NCBI RefSeq assembly: GCF_004310285.1
Contig: NZ_SISF01000028.1
Location: forward strand, 123,286 to 184,584
Reading direction: 5' to 3'
Source of the DNA: Agrobacterium cavarae
Lineage (GTDB): Bacteria; Pseudomonadota; Alphaproteobacteria; Rhizobiales; Rhizobiaceae
DNA: 61,299 nt
Part shown: positions 1-10,084 of the stretch, piece by piece
Layout: each line of letters starts with the position of its first letter
How positions within the stretch are numbered: the first letter of the stretch is position 1
Notes under the pieces: model-generated
The model's database searches: none
Told to the model about the DNA's origin: nothing
Seen by the model: the letters and a program-made list of their open reading frames with translations, nothing else
Translations under genes and position numbers: made by a program

Positions 1-825
1 GCTGCGATTGGCATCTGCTTCCTGTTCAAGGCGGATGCGCTCAAGTGCATTCTCGCGGAAGACGGCAACGGCCTGCGCCATCTGACCAACCTCGTCCTTG
101 CGACCAACGCCGTCTATCTCTTCGCGCGTCTCGCCACCGGCGAGAGAGACCATGCGTGTGGAAAGCCTTTCGATGGGCGCCGTGATGCCCCTCGATACGA
201 AGAAGAGGGCTGCGCCGATGAAAGCCAGAAAGGCCAGGCAGATACCAAGCAACGAATTGGTGATGGTCCTGGTCGCGTCCGCGGACAAAAGCTGCACGCC
301 TTTTACGGTTTCGGCAGCCTTGGCATTATTCCACACCCTGAGGTCTTCGCGATAATCGATCACCCGGGGACCGATCTTTCCTATCTCGACGCGCGCCGCA
401 TCGAGATTGCCCGACTTGATACGATCGATCGAGACATTGGCCAGATCGATTATTTCCTTGCCTCTTTGAATGAACTTGCCGACTTCCACGCTGATGGAAG
501 GATCGAGCCGCCTGGCGTCTTCCATTCGCTTGATAAACAACTCGGTGTCGTTTCGGTACAAGGTCTCGATTGGGCTCGTATCGCCACCCATCACCGTGAT
601 GCGCAGGATCTCGTTGACGGCAAAACCCACACCGACAACCGCGGTAGACGCTCTGAACACGCTCGTAGAAGCGGCAGCGTTATGGTCGAAAAAGCCGACG
701 TAAGCCCTATCTGCCTGCTTGTAACTATAGGCCAGGACACCAGCGCCAGCCATGCCGACAGCGGCAATCGGGAGAAGGATCGCCAGGATCTTGTAACGAA
801 TTTTAATATTATCAAGGAAGGTCAT
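1..825 (-). CDS. methyl-accepting chemotaxis protein, N-terminal part (truncated by the window edge)
   Basis: The reverse strand reads open from an ATG at 825 to the left edge (275 codons, no stop). Residues about 10-32 form a hydrophobic helix (ILAILLPIAAVGMAGAGVLA). A polar, helical stretch of about 155 residues follows, like the four-helix-bundle sensor of chemotaxis receptors. A second membrane helix lies near residue 195 (LLGICLAFLAFIGAALFFV), and then a HAMP linker (ITAPIERLSTRM...GRKDEVGQMAQAVAVFRENA). The signalling domain would lie beyond the window, so a HAMP-containing histidine kinase or cyclase cannot be excluded, but the architecture is typical of an MCP. No strong Shine-Dalgarno is visible. 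The 237 bases up to the smc stop hold only its leader. Confidence 0.8.
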   Translation of the reverse strand, partial: MTFLDNIKIRYKILAILLPIAAVGMAGAGVLAYSYKQADRAYVGFFDHNAAASTSVFRASTAVVGVGFAVNEILRITVMGGDTSPIETLYRNDTELFIKRMEDARRLDPSISVEVGKFIQRGKEIIDLANVSIDRIKSGNLDAARVEIGKIGPRVIDYREDLRVWNNAKAAETVKGVQLLSADATRTITNSLLGICLAFLAFIGAALFFVSRGITAPIERLSTRMVSLAGGETREEIDGVGRKDEVGQMAQAVAVFRENALERIRLEQEADANRS

Positions 826-1062
826 ATTGTCTCGCAGAACTGAAAAATAACAAGAAAAAGCTCGGATACCCTCCTCGAAATCCAGCATGCCAGTTCTTGC
901 CACAAGGCTTCGCACCGTCATGGAGCAAGTGTGGTTGAGACGATAAATTAGGGACCTTGGCCTTTAAAATTGATTAAATAGCAACGGAATCCGCATCCTC
1001 AAGGCGAGAAAAATTAACCGGATCCAGCATTCTAAAGCTCTAATGTAACTTTAAATTGCAAA

Positions 1063-4000
1063 TTAAGACGCCTCCGCCAGTGCCTCCGCCATCTGCAGAT
1101 CGACCGACACCAGCTGCGAGACGCCCTGCTCCGCCATGGTGACGCCGAAGAGGCGATCCATTCGGGCCATGGTGATCGGGTTGTGGGTGATGATGACGAA
1201 ACGGGTTTCGGTGGACGCCGCCATTTCATCCATCAGGTTGCAATAGCGCTCGACATTATGGTCATCAAGCGGCGCATCCACCTCGTCCAGCACGCAGATG
1301 GGTGCAGGATTTGTGAGGAAGACGGCGAAGATCAGCGCCATTGCGGTCAAGGCCTGCTCGCCGCCGGACAAGAGCGTCATGGTCTGCGGCTTCTTGCCCG
1401 GTGGGCGGGCCAGAATCTCCAGTCCCGCTTCGAGCGGATCGTCGGACTCGATCAGTTGCAGTTCCGCCGTGCCACCGCCAAAGAGATGGGTGAAGAGCCG
1501 CTGGAACTGGGTGTTGACCACATCGAATGCAGCGACCAGACGCTCACGACCCTCGCGGTTGAGATTTTGAATACCAGCACGCAGCTTCCTGACGGCATCG
1601 ATAATGTCGTCCCGCTCCTTGATGAGGGCGGCAAGCTTGGCGGAGAGTTCCGCCTGCTCCTCATCAGCGCGCAGATTGACCGCGCCCAGACGTTCACGCT
1701 CGATCTTCAACCGGTCGAGATCGCGCTCAACATCGCGCACTTCCGGCAGCGGCGCTCCCGGTGCCAGTCCCGTGAGACGCAGCGCCATATGGGGTTCGAC
1801 GTTCAAAGCCTCGCGAATGCGGTGCTCGCTTTCCTGGCGTTTCTCGCGGGCGGACACCAGTCGCTCTTCAGCGCGGCCACGCTTTTCGCGCGCTTCCGCC
1901 AGTTCGGAGAGCGCCGTCGCGGCAGCCCGGTCCGCATCCCGCTGGAGATTTTCGGCCTCGACCAGACGGTCTGCCGCGGCACGGCGCGCCTCCTCCATCT
2001 TCTGCAATTCGCTCAGCAGGTTGCGACGCTTCTCGTCGAATTCCTCAGGCGCGATATCGAGTTCCGCCAGCTCTTCGCGCGCTTCCTCCTCGCGCTCGCG
2101 TAGCGTGGCGATGTGGTCCGCAGCACTTGCGGCGCGAGCGGCCCAGGTGGCGCGCTCCTGTGCAATGGCGTTGATGCGGCGCTGGCGGGCATCCGCCTCC
2201 CGGCTCAAGCCTTCATGGCGTGCGCGCGCTTCTGCCAGAAGGCTGCGATCGGTTGCGACCTCAAGCTGGCTGTCGCGCAAGCGTTCATCGAGGCTGGAGA
2301 GATCTGCGCTGTCTTCGAGCTCGATACGGGCATTCTCTTCCTGAACCGCGATCTCCTCGATCTGGCCGCCGATCTGGTTGAGAGCCTCGGAGACGACATC
2401 GCGGCGGCGAAGGAGATCGCCGGAGGCACGCTCCGCCATGGAGAGCGCATCACGCGCCTCGGTCAACCGCCGGGCAGCAAGGCGGCTGCGCTCGCGCGCT
2501 TCATTCAGGCCAGCCTCCGCCATGCGGATCGCATCCGTCGAAACAGAAAGCCGCTCCTGCGCCTCTTCCAGCGCGAACCGGGCTTCATCGATTTCGCTTT
2601 CTATCTCCGCAAGGCGGTTCTTCTGTGCCAGCCGAAGGGCCGCACTTCCCGGTGCGTCGGCGCTTGCAACATGACCGTCCCAGCGAAACAGCGCGCCGTC
2701 TTTCGTGACCAGGCGCTGGCCAGGCTTCAAGAGCGGCATCAGTCGCTGACCCTCTTCGACGCTCGCAACGATGCCGATCTGGCGAAGACTACGCTTCAAG
2801 GCGTCGGGGCCGGCGACGTGCGATATTAACGAGGAGAGGCCCTGTGGCAGGGTTGGATCGTCTGCGCCTTCGCCATTTGCTGTCCAATAGGCGGGGGCGG
2901 TTCGATCCAGAGGGCTTTCCAGATCGTCACCAAGGGCTGCACCGAGAGCTGCTTCGAAACCACGATCCACTTTGAGTTCGTCCGCCACCGGCGTGAAGGA
3001 GCCTGAAGCAGCACCGGCGGCCAGCATTTTGGCGATGGTGCGTGCTTCGGTCTCCAGCGCGTTCAGACGATTGCGGGCCATATCGACGGGTCCGCGTGCC
3101 AAAGCCTCGGCTGAACGGGACTCAGCCACCGCCGTCTCTGCGTCCTCGGCTGCAATCAGCGCGTCTTCCGCCGCCATTTCCGCCGCTTCCACGCTTTCGC
3201 GTTTTTCAGCGGGATCAGGCAGTTCAGCCAGCTTGTCATCGATCGTTTCGATTTCGGAAGCAGCCTCGGAAGACTGGCGTTCCAGACGCATCTTGCGGTC
3301 GGCAAGGTCACGAATGGAGCGTTCCAGCTGAGCGCGAGACGCCGCAGCCTCGGCGCGCTCGGCCGTCAACGCAGCAAAGACCCGTTCGCTTTCGGAAAGC
3401 TTGGCCGCAGCCTCCTCGAAAGCCTCGCGCGTTTCTTCGGCGTAGCGCCCCGAATCGGCCAGGATGTCGAGAAGCTCGGTTTCTTCTTCATCAAGGCGAG
3501 AGAGAATGTCGGCATTGTCTGAAACGAGCCGCTCTTCGCGCTGAATATCCTCGCCAAGTTGCGAAAGGCGGCGTGCCAGTTCATCGCGGCGACGAAGCAG
3601 ACGGTTGGCCTCGTCATCCAGCTGGGTGCGGGCGATCTGCAATCTTTGCAAAGCAGCAGCGACCTTCGCTTCATTCTCACGCAATTCGGGAAGCTTGAAG
3701 CTGGCGACGCCCTGCTCTTTTGCCGCTTCCATCTGTCGCTGCGCCTTTTCGGCAACCAGATTGGTGGCGATGTTCAATGCGTTGTCGGCTTCGCGCTCTG
3801 CCTCGCTGGCATCCACCCAGCGGATATGCAGAAGGGTTGCTTCTCTAGCGCGGATATCGGCAGAGAGCATCTTGAAGCGGTTGGCCTGACGGGCCTGGCG
3901 CTTCAGGCTCTCAATCTGGCTTTCCAGCTGTGCGGTCACATCCTCAAGCCGTTCGAGATTGGTTTCGGCGGCACGCAGGCGCAGTTCCGCCTCGTGGCGG

Positions 4001-4527
4001 CGCGAATGCAGGCCGGAAATGCCCGCCGCCTCTTCCAGCAATTGCCGGCGTGCCTGTGGCTTGGCATTGATCAACTCGCCGATGCGTCCCTGCCCCACCA
4101 TAGAGGGTGAGCGTGCGCCGGTGGAGGCATCGGCAAACAGAAGCTGTACATCCTTGGCGCGGGCTTCCTTGCCGTTGATCCGATAGACCGAGCCGTTCTC
4201 GCGCTCGATGCGGCGCGTGACCTGGATTTCGTCGGCGTCGTTAAAGGCCGCGGGCGCGGTGCGATCAGAATTATCGAGATAAAGGCCGACTTCTGCGGTG
4301 TTGCGCGCAGGGCGATTGCCGGAGCCGGAGAAGATCACGTCATCCATGCCGGATGCACGCATGTTCTTGTAGGAGTTTTCGCCCATCACCCAGCGAAGCG
4401 CTTCGACCAGATTGGACTTGCCGCAGCCGTTCGGTCCTACAACACCGGTCAGGCCGGGCTCAATGATGAATTCCGAAGGTTCCACGAAGGACTTGAAACC
4501 GAGCAGGCGCAGCTTGTTGAACTTCAT
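1063..4527 (-). CDS. smc: chromosome segregation ATPase SMC
   Basis: This is a full-length SMC of 1154 residues, the usual size. Walker A (GPNGCGKS) is at about residues 31-38. Two long Glu/Arg/Ala-rich coiled-coil arms flank a globular hinge at about 510-660. The ABC signature LLSGGEQ is at about 1052, and Walker B ([13 protein letters not shown]) carries the Asp-Glu pair at about 1081. SMC dimers with ScpA/ScpB compact and align newly replicated chromosomes. I chose the ATG at 4527 ([14 protein letters not shown]), the canonical N-terminus; the frame is open nine codons further but those residues do not look like SMC. It lies 84 bases downstream of the DsbA-like gene, with a terminator between them. 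Confidence 0.96.
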   Translation of the reverse strand: MKFNKLRLLGFKSFVEPSEFIIEPGLTGVVGPNGCGKSNLVEALRWVMGENSYKNMRASGMDDVIFSGSGNRPARNTAEVGLYLDNSDRTAPAAFNDADEIQVTRRIERENGSVYRINGKEARAKDVQLLFADASTGARSPSMVGQGRIGELINAKPQARRQLLEEAAGISGLHSRRHEAELRLRAAETNLERLEDVTAQLESQIESLKRQARQANRFKMLSADIRAREATLLHIRWVDASEAEREADNALNIATNLVAEKAQRQMEAAKEQGVASFKLPELRENEAKVAAALQRLQIARTQLDDEANRLLRRRDELARRLSQLGEDIQREERLVSDNADILSRLDEEETELLDILADSGRYAEETREAFEEAAAKLSESERVFAALTAERAEAAASRAQLERSIRDLADRKMRLERQSSEAASEIETIDDKLAELPDPAEKRESVEAAEMAAEDALIAAEDAETAVAESRSAEALARGPVDMARNRLNALETEARTIAKMLAAGAASGSFTPVADELKVDRGFEAALGAALGDDLESPLDRTAPAYWTANGEGADDPTLPQGLSSLISHVAGPDALKRSLRQIGIVASVEEGQRLMPLLKPGQRLVTKDGALFRWDGHVASADAPGSAALRLAQKNRLAEIESEIDEARFALEEAQERLSVSTDAIRMAEAGLNEARERSRLAARRLTEARDALSMAERASGDLLRRRDVVSEALNQIGGQIEEIAVQEENARIELEDSADLSSLDERLRDSQLEVATDRSLLAEARARHEGLSREADARQRRINAIAQERATWAARAASAADHIATLREREEEAREELAELDIAPEEFDEKRRNLLSELQKMEEARRAAADRLVEAENLQRDADRAAATALSELAEAREKRGRAEERLVSAREKRQESEHRIREALNVEPHMALRLTGLAPGAPLPEVRDVERDLDRLKIERERLGAVNLRADEEQAELSAKLAALIKERDDIIDAVRKLRAGIQNLNREGRERLVAAFDVVNTQFQRLFTHLFGGGTAELQLIESDDPLEAGLEILARPPGKKPQTMTLLSGGEQALTAMALIFAVFLTNPAPICVLDEVDAPLDDHNVERYCNLMDEMAASTETRFVIITHNPITMARMDRLFGVTMAEQGVSQLVSVDLQMAEALAEAS

Positions 4528-4560
4528 GCCGCTGCCTCGGCCTGTCGGTGGCAAGACATC

Positions 4561-4592
4561 AAAACGGGCGCGCGGAAATCTCCGGCGCCCGT
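4561..4592 (-). terminator. rho-independent terminator after the DsbA-like gene
   Basis: Arms 4585-4592 and 4564-4571 pair perfectly (ACGGGCGC / GCGCCCGT) around a 13-base loop. On the minus strand the stem runs straight into TTTTGATG. It begins 19 bases past the stop of the DsbA-like gene and would separate that gene from smc. Confidence 0.75.
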
Positions 4593-4611
4593 CAGAATGC
4601 GGTGGCGTCGA

Positions 4612-5286
4612 TTAGAGAAGTTTGTCGATAAGGGCCGACATGGTTTCAACCGACATGTCTCCAGAGTACTTCTTGCCGTTGATGATGAAGGTCGGCGTGG
4701 AGTTTACGCCGAATTCCGTCGCGCCGCGCTGCATCGTTGCGTTCACATCATCCAGAAGTTTCTGGTTCGTCAAGCAGGCCTCGAAGCTCTCCTGTGAAAA
4801 ACCGGCCATTTTCGACATTTGCAGCAGTGCTGCGCGGGCATCCTGCGCGGTCGCCCAGCTCTGCTGCTGCTTGAACAGCATGGAGACGAAGGGGAAATAC
4901 TGCTGTTCAGGCGCGCAACGGGCCAGCATGAAGGCGGCGGCGGCGCGCGGATCGAACGGGAACTCGCGGATGATGAAGTAAACCTTGCCGGTGTCGATGT
5001 ACTTCTTCTTGATCTCGTCAAACACCGTGTTGTGGAAATGCGCGCAGTGCGGGCAGGTCATCGACATATATTCGACGATCTTCACAGGCGCATTCGGATC
5101 ACCCAGAGCGCGATCCGGCAATGGACCGGGCTTCAGCACCGCGGCCATGTCGACATCACCGGAGGACTCCGGGACATCCTGGGCAAAGGCGCTGCCTGCA
5201 AGCATCGGCCATGCGGCCACGACGGAGGCCATGGCAACGGTGCCGAGAAGAGCGCGGCGGGTGAGGTTCAGTTCTGGGAAATGCAT
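4612..5286 (-). CDS. DsbA-family thiol oxidoreductase with Tat-type signal
   Basis: This is a 224-residue periplasmic thioredoxin-fold protein. From the ATG at 5286 the N-terminus holds a twin-arginine motif (LTRRALLG, residues 8-15), a hydrophobic stretch and an AFA-Q cleavage site near 35. The redox motif CPHC is at about residues 78-81, in an [10 protein letters not shown] context typical of the DsbA/BdbD group. The cis-proline loop is STPTFIING near the C-terminus. It should catalyse disulfide exchange in exported proteins. The frame is open for 27 more codons, but starting there would bury the signal peptide. A terminator separates it from smc downstream. Confidence 0.88.
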   Translation of the reverse strand: MHFPELNLTRRALLGTVAMASVVAAWPMLAGSAFAQDVPESSGDVDMAAVLKPGPLPDRALGDPNAPVKIVEYMSMTCPHCAHFHNTVFDEIKKKYIDTGKVYFIIREFPFDPRAAAAFMLARCAPEQQYFPFVSMLFKQQQSWATAQDARAALLQMSKMAGFSQESFEACLTNQKLLDDVNATMQRGATEFGVNSTPTFIINGKKYSGDMSVETMSALIDKLL

Positions 5287-5423
5287 GGAAGCACCTGTTT
5301 GTGAAAGACGCAAATGTCTATGATTCCGATATAGCCACACATCGTTTCCAACAAGCGGCGCGTTCACCTGTTCTTGTCAAAGAATTGTGACCAGTCAAGG
5401 ACTGTTCTTTGCAGTTTCCTGCT

Positions 5424-5933
5424 TCACAGTGTCCGACCCTTGGTCCGCTTTTGCATAACAGCCGTCCCAAGCCGCTCTACCGCTTTGCGCAGCGCTTCGC
5501 TTTCTATCCCCTGCATCATGTCGTCGAGCCGCTTTGCCGCCTCACCTCGCAATGGTTGCGGCTTTCGCCGGCGGGTGGACGCCGTCGACACCGGCTTTTG
5601 CACGATGCGGATTTGACGGACTGCAGGAAAACCGAAGAAGCCATTGATCCGGGCAATCAACTCACCCTGCGCATGTGTCAGAAAAAGCGCGCGTGCGCCT
5701 TCACAGGCAATCGTCAGAACACCCGCCTGATAACCGCCGCGATCCGGCCCCTCGTCGCGACGCGGCCAGGTGATCTTTTCCGGACGGGTGCAATCGGCAA
5801 AATCATCGCCGGCGATCTCGTCCCAGGAACCGAGAAGTGCCGTGCTGATTCCGGCTCTCTTTGCTAAAACGGGATCGATGATGCCGTTTGCAACTTCGGC
5901 AATCTGAAGGACACCTTTACGGGGCTGTCGCAT
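5424..5933 (-). CDS. dciA: DUF721 / DciA-family protein, putative DnaB helicase loading factor
   Basis: The 169-residue protein carries the DUF721 core (about residues 10-110): GIIDPVLAKRAGISTALLGS, then WDEIAGDDFADCTRPEKITW and the LTIACEGARALFLTHAQGEL strand-helix unit. DUF721 proteins (DciA) replace DnaC in most bacteria and interact with the replicative helicase. The C-terminal third is basic and proline-rich, probably disordered. The ATG at 5933 (MRQPRKGVLQ) is preferred because the longer frame to 5984 would need a TTG without a ribosome site. It is divergent from mutY, with a palindrome between them. Confidence 0.82.
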   Translation of the reverse strand: MRQPRKGVLQIAEVANGIIDPVLAKRAGISTALLGSWDEIAGDDFADCTRPEKITWPRRDEGPDRGGYQAGVLTIACEGARALFLTHAQGELIARINGFFGFPAVRQIRIVQKPVSTASTRRRKPQPLRGEAAKRLDDMMQGIESEALRKAVERLGTAVMQKRTKGRTL

Positions 5934-5992
5934 GGTCACACAACTCTGAACTCGCGGCTTGATCGGGCGAAGCGTATGGACCAAGTATAGGA

Positions 5993-6015
5993 CGTTTCCA
6001 TGTCAATTGGAAACG
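5993..6015. promoter_or_regulatory. palindrome between dciA and mutY
   Basis: CGTTTCCA (5993-6000) and TGGAAACG (6008-6015) are perfect inverted repeats around a 7-base A/T-rich centre. The element sits about 60 bases from the dciA ATG and 31 bases from the mutY ATG, where an operator could act on either gene. I recognise no specific regulator for it. Confidence 0.4.
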
Positions 6016-6045
6016 CCATCAGCCAAATCGGAACAGACTGCACAT

Positions 6046-7173
6046 ATGCTTCATAAAATCGAAGGGCCGGCTTACGCTGAGCTATTGCTGGCGTGGTATG
6101 ATCGCCATCACCGCGACCTGCCGTGGCGCACCTCCCCGTCCATGGCGGCAAAAGGCCTGCGGGCCAATCCCTATCATGTCTGGCTGTCCGAAGTGATGCT
6201 GCAGCAGACGACGGTGCAGGCGGTGAAGCCTTACTTCACCAAGTTTCTGGCGGCATGGCCGACGGTCAACGATCTGGCGGCGGCGCCCACCGAGGACGTC
6301 ATGGCTGCATGGGCGGGACTTGGCTATTATGCTCGAGCACGAAACTTGAAGAAATGCGCTGAAGCAGTCGCTGAGCAGCATGGCGGTATTTTCCCCGATA
6401 CGGAGGACGGATTGAGAGCGCTTCCGGGTATCGGCGATTATACCGCAGCGGCGGTGGCTGCCATCGCCTTCAACCGACAGGCCGCGGTTATGGATGGCAA
6501 TGTGGAGCGGGTGATCTCGCGCCTGTTCCTGATCGATTCGCCCCTGCCCGGCTCGAAGCCTTTGATGAAAGCCCGCGTCGCGGAGATTACGCCAAACGAC
6601 CGACCGGGCGATTTTGCCCAGGCGATGATGGATCTTGGCGCCACGATCTGTACGCCCAAGCGCCCCGCCTGTGCACTCTGTCCGTTCAACGACCATTGTC
6701 TGGCACTGGCGCAGGATGAACCTGAGCGGCTTCCGGTCAAAGCCAAGAAGAAGGACAAGCCGGTGCGGGTGGGCGCAGCCTTCGTTGCGGTCAACGACGA
6801 GGGTGAAATCTTGCTGCGGCGGCGCATCGATAGCGGCCTGCTCGGCGGCATGACGGAGGTGCCGACGACGGCCTGGACCGCGCGTCTGGATGGGGGAACG
6901 GAAAAAGCGCATGCGCCTTTTGACGCGGACTGGGAGCCGGCCGGCACCATTGTGCATGTCTTCACCCACTTTGAACTCAGACTATCGATCTACCGGGCAA
7001 AAGTCGGAAACGACGTCAAAGCCGATGACGGATGGTGGGAGCCGGTCACAAATCTTGATGCCCAAGCACTGCCGACGGTGATGAAAAAGGCCATCTCTCA
7101 GGCTATTCCATTGGCGTTCGCGGCAAAGGCCGAAAAAACGCAGCAGTCTTCGAGAAGCAGGAAAGTTCCATGA
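6046..7173 (+). CDS. mutY: A/G-specific adenine DNA glycosylase MutY
   Basis: This 375-residue enzyme removes adenine mispaired with 8-oxoguanine. Visible are the general-acid Glu in SEVMLQQT (E49), the helix-hairpin-helix motif LPGIGDYTA (126-134), the catalytic Asp in VMDGNVERV (D150), and the 4Fe-4S ligands with the correct C-x6-C-x2-C-x5-C spacing (C202, C209, C212, C218). A NUDIX-like lesion-recognition domain follows (about 240-355). The ATG at 6046 (MLHKIEGP) matches the family start; the frame is open 29 codons further upstream. Its stop overlaps the start of the HAD gene by four bases (ATGA), suggesting translational coupling. Confidence 0.95.
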   Translation: MLHKIEGPAYAELLLAWYDRHHRDLPWRTSPSMAAKGLRANPYHVWLSEVMLQQTTVQAVKPYFTKFLAAWPTVNDLAAAPTEDVMAAWAGLGYYARARNLKKCAEAVAEQHGGIFPDTEDGLRALPGIGDYTAAAVAAIAFNRQAAVMDGNVERVISRLFLIDSPLPGSKPLMKARVAEITPNDRPGDFAQAMMDLGATICTPKRPACALCPFNDHCLALAQDEPERLPVKAKKKDKPVRVGAAFVAVNDEGEILLRRRIDSGLLGGMTEVPTTAWTARLDGGTEKAHAPFDADWEPAGTIVHVFTHFELRLSIYRAKVGNDVKADDGWWEPVTNLDAQALPTVMKKAISQAIPLAFAAKAEKTQQSSRSRKVP

Positions 7174-7781
7174 GCAAGATCAATCATATTGTTTTCGATA
7201 TCGGCAAGGTTCTCATTCATTACGATCCGCATATCCCCTATAGCCGGCTGATCCCTGACGATGCCGAACGCGCCTGGTTCTTCGAGAATGTCTGCACCCA
7301 TGACTGGAATCTGGAGCAGGATCGCGGTCGCAAATGGGCGGATGCCGAAGCCCTGCTGCTGGAAAACCATCCCGACCGGGAGGAGCATATCCGCGCCTTC
7401 CGCAAACATTGGCACGAGATGGTCTCCCACTCCTATGACGATTCCGTCGCCATCCTCAAAGGTCTGATCGATAGCGGCCATGACGTAACGATGCTGACAA
7501 ACTTTGCCTCCGACACCTTCCGCGAGGCGCAGAAGATGTATCCGTTCCTGACGCTTTCCCGTGGCGTGACGGTCTCAGGCGATGTCGGTCTGATCAAGCC
7601 GGATGTTGCGATCTACAAGCTGCATGCCGAGACCTTCGGTCTCGATCCTGAGACCAGCATCTTCATCGACGATTCGGTTGCCAATGTGGACGGCGCGAAG
7701 GAAGCCGGCTGGCAGGCTGTGCATTTCACCGATGCGGAAAAGCTGAAGGCCGATCTCGAAGGCTACGGCATCAAGGTTTGA
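7170..7781 (+). CDS. HAD-superfamily hydrolase (YihX-like)
   Basis: This is a 203-residue HAD subfamily IA phosphatase. Motif I is FDIGKVL (residues 9-15); its second Asp is replaced by Gly-Lys, as in several YihX-type members. Motif II is LTNFAS, and the Lys of motif III is in GLIKPD. Motif IV is FIDDSVANVDGA. The substrate cannot be read from sequence; relatives act on small sugar phosphates. It is coupled to mutY by an ATGA overlap. A strong hairpin follows eight bases after the stop. Confidence 0.85.
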   Translation: MSKINHIVFDIGKVLIHYDPHIPYSRLIPDDAERAWFFENVCTHDWNLEQDRGRKWADAEALLLENHPDREEHIRAFRKHWHEMVSHSYDDSVAILKGLIDSGHDVTMLTNFASDTFREAQKMYPFLTLSRGVTVSGDVGLIKPDVAIYKLHAETFGLDPETSIFIDDSVANVDGAKEAGWQAVHFTDAEKLKADLEGYGIKV

Positions 7782-7788
7782 GAATTCC

Positions 7789-7825
7789 TGGCGCAGGCGG
7801 GAATGGCGGTCCCCATCCTGCGCCA
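7789..7825 (+). terminator. hairpin directly after the HAD gene
   Basis: TGGCGCAGG (7789-7797) pairs perfectly with CCTGCGCCA (7817-7825), with an inner GGGA/TCCC pair closing the loop. It starts eight bases after the HAD stop. There is no U-tract, so it may be an mRNA 3'-end stabiliser or a terminator without the U-run. It lies in the 352-base gap 7782-8133, which otherwise holds only the second hairpin at 8023-8053. Confidence 0.5.
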
Positions 7826-8022
7826 GTCCAGCCGCGAACGGCCAGATCTGAAGAATCGTCAAACAGGGAAGCATCCGTCTTCTTGGCTTTGCGCATCTGT
7901 TTGATGCGCCAGCGGCTCGCCCTCGTCCCTTGGCGAGATTGATTAAGGCGGCTTACTTGCTCCAGGCTTGCCAGGCAATTGAAATATTTTGGGAAAATTC
8001 TTTATCCAAAAGAACTCACAAC

Positions 8023-8053
8023 AAGGCCCGGCGTCCAGTGGACGCCGGGCCTT
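8023..8053. terminator. long perfect stem-loop between convergent HAD gene and ccrM
   Basis: A perfect 14-bp stem, AAGGCCCGGCGTCC with GGACGCCGGGCCTT, closes on a 3-base loop (AGT). On the plus strand it is followed by GCTTCTTCTTC. It probably ends transcription coming from both sides; the minus side has little U-run. Confidence 0.7.
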
Positions 8054-8133
8054 GCTTCTTCTTCATCCGGGACTGAAGGTACTAAACCAGATGAAGCCTG
8101 TGGCGAAAGCAACATAAGGCGGTGGATCGCAGA

Positions 8134-9336
<1,203 letters not shown>

Positions 9337-9370
9337 TTATCAAAGGCTGAACGAGTGAAAGAAAGTTCCG

Positions 9371-9387
9371 GGTTAAGTGCATAAAAA
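9371..9387 (-). promoter_or_regulatory. possible CtrA-binding site upstream of ccrM
   Basis: On the minus strand the sequence reads TTTT-N7-TTAACC, close to the CtrA consensus TTAA-N7-TTAA. CtrA controls ccrM in Caulobacter, and CcrM and CtrA are both part of the cell-cycle circuit in Rhizobiaceae. One half-site is imperfect, so this is suggestive only. Confidence 0.35.
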
Positions 9388-9446
9388 TGCGAGAAAATAG
9401 ATTATCGAGGTCCAGGCGCGAGATCGGCAAGCGGAAGCGGCCGCAA

Positions 9447-9902
9447 CTAGGGAATGATGAGGCCCCCACAATAGTGAAGCGCATAGGCTTCCTCACCACC
9501 CACCATGATCACCTCACGCCCGTGGAAATGGCGGGCGTCCCCCTCGCTCCTGTCGATGTAGGTCCCGTATTCACCCGCCCATTCGAAACCACCAAGGAAC
9601 CGACCGGCTCGATACATCCTGGACAGAGCGGCCTTGATCGTGGATCCGGCTCGCTCTCCATCGATCAAATCCGGACGGATGATGAAGCTGTAATAGTTCA
9701 TCGCCCAATAGGGTGTGCGCCTGAGCCAGAGAACCTCCTGCCCAATAAAGTTTGTGCCGCTGAAATAGCTGTCGCGGTACTCCCACTCAGCATCAGACCA
9801 GATGAGGTCTTGGGAGCCTCGCCTGCTCGGCTCTCCCTTCGCTCCACCTCCGACGTAACAGGCCGCTTTTGCACGCACGATGACATTATTGAGGTTGTAC
9901 AC
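9447..9902 (-). CDS. DUF5680 domain protein
   Basis: This is a soluble protein of 151 residues without signal peptide. The central part has the pattern I associate with DUF5680: AACYVGGG, SRRGSQDL, then YRDSYFSG, FIGQEVLW and PYWAMNYY. The fold and function are unknown; in other bacteria the domain can follow an XRE-type helix-turn-helix, which is absent here. I chose the GTG at 9902 because AAGGGAGG sits five bases upstream and a good promoter precedes it; the longer frame to 9953 would start inside the promoter. It is divergently placed to the secreted repeat protein. Confidence 0.7.
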   Translation of the reverse strand: MYNLNNVIVRAKAACYVGGGAKGEPSRRGSQDLIWSDAEWEYRDSYFSGTNFIGQEVLWLRRTPYWAMNYYSFIIRPDLIDGERAGSTIKAALSRMYRAGRFLGGFEWAGEYGTYIDRSEGDARHFHGREVIMVGGEEAYALHYCGGLIIP

Positions 9903-9924
9903 GGCAGCCTCCCTTAAAAGAACA

Positions 9925-9953
9925 TATAGTGAACAACACGCATTTTTGGTCAA
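9925..9953 (-). promoter_or_regulatory. sigma-70-type promoter for the DUF5680 gene
   Basis: On the minus strand TTGACC (9953-9948) is followed after 17 bases by ACTATA (9930-9925). The -10 box is about 23 bases before the GTG start at 9902, leaving a short leader with the ribosome site. Confidence 0.5.
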
Positions 9954-10084
9954 GACGAAAACCCATCTTCACGTTGCAGAAACGGCTAATGGAACCGGAT
10001 TTTATTTTTAACGTTTTGATTTAGGAATTTTCCACGCTGGCGGTATTATGGTGCCAGTGACGGGTGCAGGGGTTAAGTTACAAA

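Noticed and set aside
826..1062. Sigma-54-like TGGCAAGAACTGGCAT upstream of the chemotaxis receptor gene
   Set aside because: The spacing between the GG and GC elements is one base short of the sigma-54 consensus, so the match is probably chance.
1183..4110. Several long plus-strand frames opposite smc
   Set aside because: They are shadows of the Ala/Glu/Arg-rich coiled-coil coding sequence.
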